Positions 42,585 to 55,508 of a stretch of DNA of 64,000 bases are shown here, piece after piece. Under the pieces are notes generated by a model that was not told the origin of the DNA, searched no databases, and saw only the letters and a program-made list of their open reading frames with translations. The DNA is from Ralstonia sp. RRA (GTDB lineage Bacteria > Pseudomonadota > Gammaproteobacteria > Burkholderiales > Burkholderiaceae), in contig NZ_CP146091.1 in the NCBI RefSeq assembly GCF_037023145.1, positions 3,224,001-3,288,000 of the forward strand. Direction: 5' to 3'. Position 1 is the first letter of the stretch, and the number at the start of each line of letters is the position of its first letter. Position numbers and translations under genes: made by a program.

Positions 42585-43007
42585 TCAGAACGTATCAACG
42601 ACCGCGCCGCTGAGTCCAAACTGGTGGGCGATTGAATGCAGGCGCTCCTTCCACTCCCACGTGCCGAACACGTCGTGCGCGTTCTGCAACTTGGAGAGCA
42701 ACTCCACCGTATCGCGATCATCGACATCGATACGGGCTTTCTTGAGCGCACGGCGCAGCGCAATGACACCCGCGTCCATGTAGCGCGGAATCTCGTTGGC
42801 GGCCTTGAGGATGTAGCGCACCGGCACGCTCTCCATCGACGTGGTGTAGTCGCTCACGCCGATCAGGTTGCCGATGGGGCAGCAACGGCCGCCCTGGCCA
42901 CGGTATGCCGCACCGCCGCGCGGCAGGATGGCTGCACCGCCCTGGCCGAACAGGTGGCGCACCGCGCCGTCGTAGATTTCTTGTTTGCTGAGATATTGCG
43001 TCTTCAT
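42585..43007 (-). CDS. Unknown small protein with CC-P-IGNLIG motif
   Basis: 140 residues. The start at ATG 43007 has GGGGA at the right distance. After KQEIYDGAVRHLFGQGG comes a Gly/Arg-rich loop and GRCCPIGNLIGVSDY, two adjacent cysteines that could bind a metal or be catalytic. The C-terminal half IDVDDRDTVELLSKLQNAHD is shared with the gene 38 bases downstream, so the pair arose by duplication and is probably one operon. The family is unknown to me. Confidence 0.78.
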   Translation of the reverse strand: MKTQYLSKQEIYDGAVRHLFGQGGAAILPRGGAAYRGQGGRCCPIGNLIGVSDYTTSMESVPVRYILKAANEIPRYMDAGVIALRRALKKARIDVDDRDTVELLSKLQNAHDVFGTWEWKERLHSIAHQFGLSGAVVDTF

Positions 43008-43344
43008 GTTCATTCCCCTGACCCCTGGCCTGCACGCGCCGCCGATCCGATTGCTTTCCAACTTCCGGTCTGACGTTGCGCGAGACATCGCACACTCTGC
43101 CGTCCGTGCGACCTATCTTGGTTCAGGATGCACCAGAACCATGGGCTGAAAAAGAACGGGAATGTAAGTCATTTTTACCGTTTGCATTTTGGCAACGGAT
43201 CGCCTGCAAAGGTGCGCCAGTCAACGCTTTGCGGGTGCAGAGCACTCCACGCGACGGGGATGTTTTCGAACGCCGTGATGCGCCATCGCAACAGCGTGTG
43301 CGCAAGGCTGCGCGAAGGTGGCGCGAGCGTCGTAGGAATGGCGC
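43008..43344. other. 337-base gene-free stretch upstream of the small paralogue pair
   Basis: No open frame here has a ribosome site or family resemblance. The middle (about 43150-43195) is distinctly AT-richer than its surroundings and is the likely promoter region of the 43007-42160 pair, but I could not define -35/-10 boxes with confidence. Confidence 0.5.
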
Positions 43345-43572
43345 TTACACGCCGATGATCTGGTCTGCGTGACCCAGACAGAAGCCGCGATGATCGTGAT
43401 GTGCGCACATCGGCATGACTTCGTAGCCGGCGGCACGCAGCAGTACCGCGCGTGCGGCCACCTCGACCGGGGGCAGGGGCTGCCCGGTTTCGGTGTCGCG
43501 CACCAGCCGGCCGAGTTGGGCAAACGGCTGGCGCAGCAGATGCTCCAGATCCAGCGAACCGCAGTACCGCAT
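43345..43572 (-). CDS. Small hypothetical protein with His/Cys-rich C-terminus
   Basis: 75 residues from ATG 43572 (preceded by AGGTGGTG). MRYCGSLDLEHLLRQPF opens it and VMPMCAHHDHRGFCLGHADQ closes it; the Cys-His-His-His-Cys-His cluster suggests metal binding. It lies 58 bases after another small gene in the same direction. No family recognised; coding status rests on composition and start signal. Confidence 0.55.
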   Translation of the reverse strand: MRYCGSLDLEHLLRQPFAQLGRLVRDTETGQPLPPVEVAARAVLLRAAGYEVMPMCAHHDHRGFCLGHADQIIGV

Positions 43573-43630
43573 CACATCACCACCTAGAAAACGCCAGTGC
43601 TCGCCCGCAAGACGTGCGGGCTCACACGGG

Positions 43631-43852
43631 TCACATCGATTCGTCTGCCAACTCGGTTTGCACGACCAGCGTCTCACGCATGCGTGCATAGGCAGCGCGC
43701 TGCGCCCAGATGGCATCCGTCAAGGCGGCGATCAATGCCTCACGCGGCAAACTCTCGGGCGACACACCAAACTCCTGCCGCACGGTAGACAACGCTTCCG
43801 TCACTTCACTGCGCCATCGGCGGCTCGACTCACTGCTGACTTGCTGGGTCAT
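43631..43852 (-). CDS. Small hypothetical helical protein
   Basis: 73 residues from ATG 43852 (MTQQVSSESSRRW). It is predicted all-helical, with RWRSEVTEALSTVRQEFGV and LIAALTDAIWAQRAAYARMRE. It has no signal peptide or cysteines. It probably shares a transcript with the His/Cys-rich gene downstream. The ribosome site is weak and no family is recognised. Confidence 0.5.
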   Translation of the reverse strand: MTQQVSSESSRRWRSEVTEALSTVRQEFGVSPESLPREALIAALTDAIWAQRAAYARMRETLVVQTELADESM

Positions 43853-44129
43853 GTTGTTCTCGTTGGTCGGTTGTAGCGCGGAGGGCGGCAGGCTTAAGCC
43901 CACTCTGACCGTGCTGGGAAGGGGTTGGCGGAATCGGTTCCGCTCTTGCCCATGAGAACGGCAGGTGGGGCTGAAACTTGATTGCCATGGCGAGGGGTAG
44001 GGCCTGTTGGCACACCCTCCTCCGAACGGGCTCCCCCATTCGCGCAGCAACTTCACCAAGCGGGCGGGGCCCAATGGGTTCCGCATTTGCTATATCCCCT
44101 TGCACCCTGCCCCCGATGGAGCGCCGCCT

Positions 44130-45359
44130 ATGGAGCACCGCATGCCCCGACCGACGTCCTTCCCGCCCCGCCTGCAGCGCGCGCTGCTGGGCTTCGCCTG
44201 CCTGGCCTGTACATTAACCGTGCCCACCCTTGCCCAGGCCGGCGCACCCGACCCACGCCAGTACATGCATGGCATCGGCGCCGTGCCGGCAACCGCCGCC
44301 AACACCTTCAATGTGTTCTTCAGCGCATCGGGCCTGCCGCCGCGCGGCGCCGATCGCAATGGCAGTTGGCCGCACGACGTGTACGTGGCCCAGTGGCATG
44401 CCGATACGGGCGTGCTGGACGCACCGCGCATCTTCATCCAGAAACCCGAGGCACAGGAGCCGGTGACGGTGGCGCGCAACCGCACCGGACAGGTCATGGT
44501 GTCGTTTGAAGACGGCTGGAACTCGCCGGAAAACGTCACGCAGCGCTACGGCATCTACAACACCGCGCTGCGCCCGATCAAGCCGTACCCGCAGCAGGTG
44601 GAATCGGGTGGGCACTCGGGCCACATCACGGCCGTGGGTGACCGCTTCGTGGTGTTCTATTCCGACGGCTGGGTCAATGGCGGCGGCGTCGACAACCTCG
44701 GCAGCGGCAACGGCGTCTACGTGAAGGTGTACGACGGACGCGGCCGGCGCCTGCACGACATCAACGTCGCCGACGAACGCCGCGAATGGTGGCCCATGAT
44801 TGCGGGCGGCACTACGCGGGCACTGCTCGCCTGGCAGCAGTTCGTGCCCGGGCAGTCCGAAGCCAATCTGAAGATCGCCATCCTGGACCCCGTGAGCGGA
44901 CGCGTGACCGGTGAACAGCTGCTGCACAAGCATCTGCAGTACTACACCTACAGCGTGACGTGGCTGCCGGCAGTGGAGCGCTTTCTGCTGGTTGGCGTGG
45001 CCAAGGGCAACGGCTTTGCCGATTTGATCGACAGCGAGGGCAAGGTGCGCGCGTCCATCTCCTGCATGCCGGCGACGGTGCGCGAAGCGGGCATTGCCGT
45101 CTCGGATCGCACTGCCTACACACCGGCAGCCGATGGCCGCCTGCTTCAGTTCGAGGTGGGACCGGATTCGCTCGCGCTATCCGGCACGCTGATGAATGCG
45201 GATGGCAAACCGGTGCAATGGCGCCCGGTGGGCAGTGTCGGGTTGCTGCGCACCTCGGGTTCGCTCGATTGGCTGTCGCTCACAGAGAGAGGGCTGGCGC
45301 AGTTGCGTTTCGACCCAACCAAGGCGCAGCCAGCCAACGCGACCGATCAGTGCCGTTAG
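44130..45359 (+). CDS. Exported protein of unknown function, probable beta-propeller
   Basis: About 409 residues from ATG 44130 (GGAG upstream; ATG 44142 also possible). A signal peptide ends near TLAQAGA. The mature protein repeats a short pattern of beta-strands with aromatic/Gly turns (VMVSFEDGWNSPENV; FVVFYSDGWVNGG; ALLAWQQFVPGQ; FLLVGVAKGNG), each roughly 50-60 residues apart, suggesting a propeller of blades. The periplasm or cell surface is the expected place. Its TAG stop overlaps the convergent CDF gene by four bases. Confidence 0.75.
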   Translation: MEHRMPRPTSFPPRLQRALLGFACLACTLTVPTLAQAGAPDPRQYMHGIGAVPATAANTFNVFFSASGLPPRGADRNGSWPHDVYVAQWHADTGVLDAPRIFIQKPEAQEPVTVARNRTGQVMVSFEDGWNSPENVTQRYGIYNTALRPIKPYPQQVESGGHSGHITAVGDRFVVFYSDGWVNGGGVDNLGSGNGVYVKVYDGRGRRLHDINVADERREWWPMIAGGTTRALLAWQQFVPGQSEANLKIAILDPVSGRVTGEQLLHKHLQYYTYSVTWLPAVERFLLVGVAKGNGFADLIDSEGKVRASISCMPATVREAGIAVSDRTAYTPAADGRLLQFEVGPDSLALSGTLMNADGKPVQWRPVGSVGLLRTSGSLDWLSLTERGLAQLRFDPTKAQPANATDQCR

Positions 45360-46501
45360 TCAGCGCTCAGCACGCGCAGGCGGACGAGGCCATCCCAGCG
45401 GGCTTGCAGTGCCGCGGCAATGCGGGCGTGCTCCGCAGCCAGTGCGGGCGGCAGGATCAGGTCCATCTCGACCGCGCCATCGACGTAGTGGAGTACGCAG
45501 TGCTGGGCGTCGAGCGGCGTACCGGCGGGCAGCAGTTGCGCCAGCGCGGCGTGCAACGCATCGCGGTCAGGTAGCGGCAGCGGATCGGTCGCAATGTGCT
45601 CGCGCGGGTCGACGTGGATCTGCACGTCGAGGACAGCCATGGCGGTGTGCGCGGCCAGCACGCTGGCGCGGGCACGCACGGCAATGGCGTGACCTTCACT
45701 CACCGACACGCGCGGGTCGACTTCAATGTGGGCATCCACCAGCGCCTGGTCGCCTGTCACGCGCGTGCGAAGGTCATGCACGTTGATCACGCCAGGCGTA
45801 GCGGCCAGGCTTGCGCGGATGTCCTGCACCTCTGAGGGCGGCAGCGCGCGGTCCATCAGATCGTTGAGCGCCTCCCATGCGAAGCGCAGGCCGACGCGGC
45901 CGATCATCAGCCCCACCACGCAGGCGGCCAGCGGGTCCAGCCAGTGGTAGCCCATCAGGTTGCCTGCCACGCCTACCGCCGCCACCAGGGACGACACCGC
46001 ATCGGAGCGCGCATGCCACGCATTGGCAATCAGCATGCGCGAGCCAATGCGTTTGGCCACGGCCAGCATGTAGCGGAACAGCCCTTCCTTGGCCGCCAGC
46101 GCAATCAGCGCCACCACCAGCGCCAAGCCGTGCACCGGCGCCGGCCCCTGCGACGAGCGCAGGCTGTCCACAGCCGCCCAGATCATGCCCCCGCCGGCTG
46201 CCAGCAAGAGCAGGCCCAACCCGAGCGACGCCGCGTTTTCGTAGCGCGCGTGACCGTATTGGTGGTCTTCGTCCGGCCCCTTGTGACTGTTGCGGTTGGC
46301 GACGAAGACGATGCCGTCGGCAATCAGGTCCGACAGCGTGTGCAGACCGTCCGCTACCAGCCCCTGTGAATGCGACCACAGCCCCGCCGCGATCTGTCCC
46401 GCCGAGAGCAGGCAATTGACCCCCGCGCTCACGAGTGTGGAACGTTCGGCGCTCTGCTGGCGCGTGGCAGCCGATGGAGTGGTGGGCAGGTTGGGCGTCA
46501 T
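45356..46501 (-). CDS. Cation diffusion facilitator family metal exporter
   Basis: 381 residues. Six membrane helices are expected. The metal-site motifs HTLSD (helix 2) and WHARSD (helix 5) are both of HxxxD type, as in Zn/Cd-preferring members. A cytosolic ferredoxin-like C-terminal domain from about residue 210 (VINVHDLRTR, VDAHIEVDP) binds metal and dimerises, and is followed by an unusually long tail (about 300-381). It would export divalent metal using the proton gradient. ATG 46501 is chosen because everything further upstream in frame is antisense to the two-component genes. Confidence 0.88.
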   Translation of the reverse strand: MTPNLPTTPSAATRQQSAERSTLVSAGVNCLLSAGQIAAGLWSHSQGLVADGLHTLSDLIADGIVFVANRNSHKGPDEDHQYGHARYENAASLGLGLLLLAAGGGMIWAAVDSLRSSQGPAPVHGLALVVALIALAAKEGLFRYMLAVAKRIGSRMLIANAWHARSDAVSSLVAAVGVAGNLMGYHWLDPLAACVVGLMIGRVGLRFAWEALNDLMDRALPPSEVQDIRASLAATPGVINVHDLRTRVTGDQALVDAHIEVDPRVSVSEGHAIAVRARASVLAAHTAMAVLDVQIHVDPREHIATDPLPLPDRDALHAALAQLLPAGTPLDAQHCVLHYVDGAVEMDLILPPALAAEHARIAAALQARWDGLVRLRVLSAD

Positions 46502-46681
46502 GGCAATTGACAGATTTGTAGCGCGTGCATTGTGCCACGTACGACGGCACGCCTTCGAATCAGATGCGCGACCATGGTTGTGGCATGTCTTAACGAATTT
46601 GCACCAGAAGCGCGCAGATAGCAGCGCATTAATAAGACTTTTCCGATTTTCCCTCGTAGCTGCTTCAGCGATTCTCAGCAA

Positions 46682-46702
46682 TGCGGCAAACAGGTTGCCG
46701 CA
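46682..46702 (+). promoter_or_regulatory. Perfect inverted repeat ahead of the LuxR-type regulator gene
   Basis: TGCGGCAA, 5-base spacer ACAGG, TTGCCGCA, 27 bases before ATG 46730. It could be an operator (for example autoregulation) or a hairpin in the 5' leader. Confidence 0.45.
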
Positions 46703-46729
46703 CGTTACGCGCCCTGGAGACTTGTTGAC

Positions 46730-47398
46730 ATGCAGCCCCCCATCCAACTCGTGATTGCAGATGACCATCCTGGCGTGGTGGCCGCGGTGCGGCACCTCGT
46801 TTCGCGAGTCGACGGCTTCGAGGTGGCGGGAGAAGCCAGCAGCGCCGACGAGCTGCTCGCGGTGCTCGGTCGCGTGCGCTGCGACATCGCCATCACCGAT
46901 TACGCCATGCCCGGCAGCCGCTATGGCGACGGCATCGTCCTGCTCGAATTCCTCGCGCGCCGGCATCCGGACCTGCGCATCATGGTGCTGACCATGCTGG
47001 AGACACGCGCTCTGATGAGCAACATCCTGCGCGCCGGCATCAAGGTCATCGTCAGCAAGGCTGACGAGCCGCGCCACATTCTCGAAGGCGTGCGCGCCGC
47101 ACTGAGTGACCGCATCTATCTCTCGCCGCAACTCGACGCCCAGCTCATCCGGCGCACTGTCGCACCGGAACCGGCCGAGAACGACCCGATCAACCTGCTC
47201 GGCAAGCGCGAGCTGGAAGTGCTGCGCATGTATGTGACCGGCATGACGGTCAGCGAGATTGCTGTGCGGCTGAACCGCAGCGTCAAGACCATCAGCGCGC
47301 AGAAGCAGGCGGGCATGCGCAAGCTCGCGCTGACCACCGAAGCCGCGCTGTTCGACTTTGCCGTGCGCCACGGCTTGCTTGGCACCGCCGAGGGTTAA
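46730..47398 (+). CDS. LuxR/FixJ-type response regulator (EvgA/BvgA class)
   Basis: 222 residues. The receiver domain has IADDHP (acidic pocket), phospho-acceptor Asp57 in IAITDYAMPG and Lys in VIVSKADEP. The C-terminal LuxR HTH has LGKRELEVLRMYVTGMTVSE and LNRSVKTISAQKQAGMRKL. The ribosome site GGAGA precedes ATG. The stop is three bases before the hybrid kinase gene, its evident partner; the receiver should take phosphate from that kinase's Hpt domain. Confidence 0.9.
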   Translation: MQPPIQLVIADDHPGVVAAVRHLVSRVDGFEVAGEASSADELLAVLGRVRCDIAITDYAMPGSRYGDGIVLLEFLARRHPDLRIMVLTMLETRALMSNILRAGIKVIVSKADEPRHILEGVRAALSDRIYLSPQLDAQLIRRTVAPEPAENDPINLLGKRELEVLRMYVTGMTVSEIAVRLNRSVKTISAQKQAGMRKLALTTEAALFDFAVRHGLLGTAEG

Positions 47399-47401
47399 GC
47401 C

Positions 47402-51769
<4,368 letters not shown>

Positions 51770-51857
51770 GGGAAATCCGTTTCAAGCGCCTGATGAACCA
51801 CTTCTAGACGTTCCTTTCCAATCGGCCGATTGACTCGACCGGGGGCGCCTCCTACGA

Positions 51858-51900
51858 TGACATCGATCAATGTCACATTAAGAGGTGCCCATGATGTCAT
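51858..51900 (+). promoter_or_regulatory. Inverted-repeat operator candidate upstream of the oxidative cluster
   Basis: TGACATcgatcaATGTCA (51858-51875) is a perfect 6-6-6 inverted repeat. ATGATGTCAT (51891-51900) repeats the same half-site 16 bases on. It lies just upstream of the monooxygenase start, where a repressor or AraC/TetR-type activator could bind. Confidence 0.5.
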
Positions 51901-51922
51901 GTGGTGCCCGCGGAGACACCAC

Positions 51923-53548
51923 GTGAACGCACGGTCCGATTTTCCTCGCGCCGATTCTTCTGCTTCGGCCGCGCGCGGCAGCGACGCCCCCGCGCTGGTC
52001 GACGTTGCCATTATCGGCACCGGCTTTGCCGGGCTGGGCATGGCGATCCAGCTCAGGCAGCATGGCATCGACAATTTCCTGGTCTTCGAGAAGGCCGGGT
52101 CGGTGGGGGGCACGTGGCGTGACAACCACTACCCGGGCTGCGCGTGCGATGTGCAATCGCACCTGTACTCGTTTTCGTTCGCGCCCAATCCGGACTGGTC
52201 GCGCATGTATTCACCGCAGCCGGAAATTCGCGCGTATCTGGAGCGCTGCACCGACCAGTTTGGCGTGCGCCCGCACGTGCGCTTCCACCATGAGCTGACG
52301 CGCGCGGCCTTCAATGAAGCGGCCGGCGCGTGGGATCTGGACATGGTCGACGGCCGCCGCTACCGCGCCCGCGTGCTCATCTCGGGCATGGGTGGCCTGA
52401 GCCGCCCGTCGTGGCCAAACATTCCCGGCATCGAAACCTTCCAGGGCAAGGCCTTCCACTCGCAGTTGTGGGAGCACGATTACGACCTGCGCGGCAAACG
52501 CGTGGCGGTGATCGGCACGGGTGCGTCGGCCATCCAGTTCGTCCCGCAGATCGCGCCCAAGGCCGGCCGCGTCGATCTATACCAACGCACCCCGCCGTGG
52601 ATCCTGCCCAAGCCCGACCGCAAGGTCTCGCGTGCCGAGCACTGGCTGTTCCGCCACCTGCCCTTCACGCAAAAGCTGATGCGCACCAGCATCTACTGGA
52701 TGCTCGAATCGCGTGTGCTGGGCTTTGTGATTCACCCGAAGCTGATGAAGGCGGTCGAGCGCATGGCGCGCAGCCACATCAAGCGCCGCATTGCCGACCC
52801 GGTGCTGCGCGAGAAGGTCACGCCCGACTACACCATCGGCTGCAAGCGCATCCTGATCTCGAACGACTACTACCCGGCGCTCACGCGCGAGAACGTCGAC
52901 GTCATCACCACCGGCATCGCGCGTGTGGAACCCAACGCCATCGTCACCACCGACGGCACACGCCGCGAGGTTGACTGCCTGATCTTCGGCACGGGCTTTC
53001 ATGCCACGGACCCGTTCCCGCGCGGCGTGCTGCTCGGCAGCCAGGGTGTGGACATTGTCGATGCGTGGGACAAGCGCGGCGCCGAAGCCTACCTAGGCAC
53101 CACGGTGTCGGGCTTCCCGAATTTCTTCATGGTGGTGGGCCCGAACACGGGGCTCGGCCACTCGTCGATGGTGTTCATGATCGAGTCGCAGGTGGCGTAC
53201 ATCGTCGATGCGCTCAAGTCGATGCGCGCACACAACGTCGCAACGATCGACGTGCGCCTCGACGTGCAGCGTCGCTTCAACGACGGCATCCAGAAGCGGC
53301 TGTCGAATGCGATCTGGTCGGCCGGCGGCTGCGTGAGCTGGTACCTCGATCCGAAGACCGGCAAGAACACCACGCTGTGGCCGGGATTCACGTGGCAGTT
53401 CCGTCGCGCCACCGCGCATTTCCGGCTTGCCGATTACCGCACACGCCCGATGCCCGTGCCCAAGAGCGTGCCGCTGCGCGTGCCTGCCCGCACCGTGCCG
53501 GCCGCCGCAGAAAGCACCCCCAACGAAGAAGCGCTCGATCGCGCCTGA
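51923..53548 (+). CDS. FAD-dependent Baeyer-Villiger-type monooxygenase
   Basis: 541 residues from GTG 51923, which has GGAGA at ideal spacing. There are two Rossmann motifs (IIGTGFAGLGMAIQL for FAD; VIGTGASAIQFVPQI for NADPH), and the BVMO fingerprint FxGxxxHxxxW is present as FQGKAFHSQLW. The FAD/NADPH enzyme would insert oxygen beside a ketone or oxygenate a related substrate. Substrate unknown. It is the first gene of a four-gene run with an SDR, a hydrolase and a di-iron protein, consistent with stepwise oxidation, ester formation and hydrolysis of a hydrophobic compound. Confidence 0.9.
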   Translation: MNARSDFPRADSSASAARGSDAPALVDVAIIGTGFAGLGMAIQLRQHGIDNFLVFEKAGSVGGTWRDNHYPGCACDVQSHLYSFSFAPNPDWSRMYSPQPEIRAYLERCTDQFGVRPHVRFHHELTRAAFNEAAGAWDLDMVDGRRYRARVLISGMGGLSRPSWPNIPGIETFQGKAFHSQLWEHDYDLRGKRVAVIGTGASAIQFVPQIAPKAGRVDLYQRTPPWILPKPDRKVSRAEHWLFRHLPFTQKLMRTSIYWMLESRVLGFVIHPKLMKAVERMARSHIKRRIADPVLREKVTPDYTIGCKRILISNDYYPALTRENVDVITTGIARVEPNAIVTTDGTRREVDCLIFGTGFHATDPFPRGVLLGSQGVDIVDAWDKRGAEAYLGTTVSGFPNFFMVVGPNTGLGHSSMVFMIESQVAYIVDALKSMRAHNVATIDVRLDVQRRFNDGIQKRLSNAIWSAGGCVSWYLDPKTGKNTTLWPGFTWQFRRATAHFRLADYRTRPMPVPKSVPLRVPARTVPAAAESTPNEEALDRA

Positions 53549-53578
53549 ACCACGCGCCGGCCACCAGGAGACCACGTC

Positions 53579-54469
53579 ATGAAGTCATTCAACAACAAGG
53601 TTGCCGCCATCACCGGCGCTGCATCGGGCATGGGCCGCACGCTGGCACTGCAGCTCGCACGTGATGGCTGCCACCTCGCGCTGGCCGATCGCAATGAAGC
53701 CGCGCTCGCGCAGACGCTGCACTTGGTGCGCGCGCATGAAGGCGATCGCATCCGCGTGACCACGCACGCTGTCGACGTGGCGGATCGTGCTGCCGTCTAC
53801 CGCTGGGCCGAAGAAGCGAACGCTGTTCACGGCAAGGTCAACCTGATCTTCAACAACGCAGGCGTGGCGCTGTCCAGCACGATCGAAGGCATGGACGACG
53901 ACGAGCTGGCGTGGATCATGAACATCAACTTCTGGGGCGTCGTGCACGGTACCAAGGCGTTCCTGCCGCTGATCAAGGCGACGGGCGATGGGCACATCGT
54001 CAACACGTCGAGCATCTTCGGGATCTTCGCGCAGCCAGGCATGGGCGCCTATAACGCCAGCAAATACGCCGTGCGCGGCTACACCGAGGCGTTACGCCAA
54101 GAACTGGACATGATGAACTGCGGCGTGTCGGCCACGTGCGTACACCCAGGCGGCATCAAGACCAACATCGCCAAGTCGAGCCGCATATCGCCGAGCATGA
54201 ATGGCTTCCTGGTGCGCGACGAACAGCAGGGCAAGGAAGAGTTCGAGAAGTTCTTCATCACGTCGCCGGAGAAGGCCGCACAGGTGATCCTCGATGGCGT
54301 GCGCAAGAACAAGCGCCGCGTGCTAATCGGCCCCGACGCCCATGCCGCTGATGTCATGGCCCGCGTCCTGCCCGCCGCCTACCAGGCGTTGGTGGTGCGC
54401 CAAGCCCGCCACTCGCGCAAGAAGAGTCTGCGCGAAGACACCGCACCGGCCACTGCACGCGCCAAGTAA
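53579..54469 (+). CDS. Short-chain dehydrogenase/reductase
   Basis: 296 residues. The NAD(P) motif TGAASGMGR is at residues 12-20, NNAG at about 92, the catalytic Ser in NTSSIFG and YNASK as the Tyr-Lys pair. The C-terminal tail is longer than the classical 250 and basic (VVRQARHSRKKSLRE). It lies 30 bases after the monooxygenase and 10 before the hydrolase. Probably it oxidises an alcohol to the ketone used by the monooxygenase, or the reverse; that direction is inference. Confidence 0.9.
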   Translation: MKSFNNKVAAITGAASGMGRTLALQLARDGCHLALADRNEAALAQTLHLVRAHEGDRIRVTTHAVDVADRAAVYRWAEEANAVHGKVNLIFNNAGVALSSTIEGMDDDELAWIMNINFWGVVHGTKAFLPLIKATGDGHIVNTSSIFGIFAQPGMGAYNASKYAVRGYTEALRQELDMMNCGVSATCVHPGGIKTNIAKSSRISPSMNGFLVRDEQQGKEEFEKFFITSPEKAAQVILDGVRKNKRRVLIGPDAHAADVMARVLPAAYQALVVRQARHSRKKSLREDTAPATARAK

Positions 54470-54479
54470 GAGGCCACCG

Positions 54480-55508
54480 ATGAACACGGCCACCACCGCT
54501 GAACTCGAACCATTCGCCAGCCCCCCGCGCGCGAACCTGCGCAACGTTGCACGCGCGATGCTGCGCCCCGGCCGCATCGGCCTGCGCAGCATCGGGCGCG
54601 ACGTGCTGATCGCCCGTTACGCCAAGCCGCAATCGCGCTACCTGCCGCTGATGGGCACGCGCGTGCATTACACCGATGAAGGCGCCGCCAACGCCGAGGG
54701 CACGCTGCTGCTGATCCACGGCTTCGGGGCCTCGCTTCACACGTGGGACGGTGTGCTGCCGCAACTCACGCGCCGTTATCGCGTAATCCGGCTGGACCTG
54801 CCGCCGTTCGGCATCACCGGGCCGCTGCGCGATGCACAAGGCCGCCCGCGTGCGATGGAGCTGCCGCTGTACCGCGACTTCATCGACGCGTTTGTCGATT
54901 CGCTGGGGTTGTCCAAGCTCACACTGATCGGCAACTCGCTCGGCGGCATGGTGTCGTGGGACTTTGCCGTGCGGCATCCGGGCCGTGTCGAAAAACTCGT
55001 GCTGATCGACTCGGCGGGCTTCCCGATGAAGCTGCCGATCTACATCGACCTGTTCAACCACCTGAGCGTGCGACTGACCTCGCCGTGGATGCTGCCCGAA
55101 GGCATCATCCGCGCCGCCACGCGCGATGTGTATGGCGACCCGTCGCGTGTGTCGGAACCCACGCTGCGCCGCTACGCCGATTTCTTCTACGCCGACGGTG
55201 CCCGCCAGGCCATCGGCCTGATGGTGCCGAAGTTCCGGTTCGACGATGTTGATACGAGCGGGCTGGCCGCCATCCGCGTGCCAACACTCATCTTGTGGGG
55301 CCAGCGCGACCGGTGGATCCCGCCCGCGCATGCCGGTGAATTTGCCCGCCGCATTCCCGGCGCCACACTGCGCCTGTATCCGGCGCTCGGCCATATCCCG
55401 ATGGAGGAAGACCCCGTGCGCGTGGGGACCGACCTCTGCGCATTCCTCGACCAAGGCCGCGTTTCCAGCCGCCTCGCAGAAACCACATACCAGGAGAACC
55501 GCCCATGA
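54480..55508 (+). CDS. Alpha/beta hydrolase (esterase-like)
   Basis: 342 residues from ATG 54480. LLIHGFGASLHTWDGVLPQL gives the oxyanion region, GNSLGGMVSWDF the nucleophile elbow (Ser), ILWGQRDRWIPP the acid region and ALGHIPMEEDP the catalytic His. The first 60 residues are a basic extension before the fold. In this cluster it may hydrolyse the ester or lactone made by the monooxygenase. Its stop overlaps the next start (ATGA at 55505-55508), so the two are translationally coupled. Confidence 0.9.
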   Translation: MNTATTAELEPFASPPRANLRNVARAMLRPGRIGLRSIGRDVLIARYAKPQSRYLPLMGTRVHYTDEGAANAEGTLLLIHGFGASLHTWDGVLPQLTRRYRVIRLDLPPFGITGPLRDAQGRPRAMELPLYRDFIDAFVDSLGLSKLTLIGNSLGGMVSWDFAVRHPGRVEKLVLIDSAGFPMKLPIYIDLFNHLSVRLTSPWMLPEGIIRAATRDVYGDPSRVSEPTLRRYADFFYADGARQAIGLMVPKFRFDDVDTSGLAAIRVPTLILWGQRDRWIPPAHAGEFARRIPGATLRLYPALGHIPMEEDPVRVGTDLCAFLDQGRVSSRLAETTYQENRP

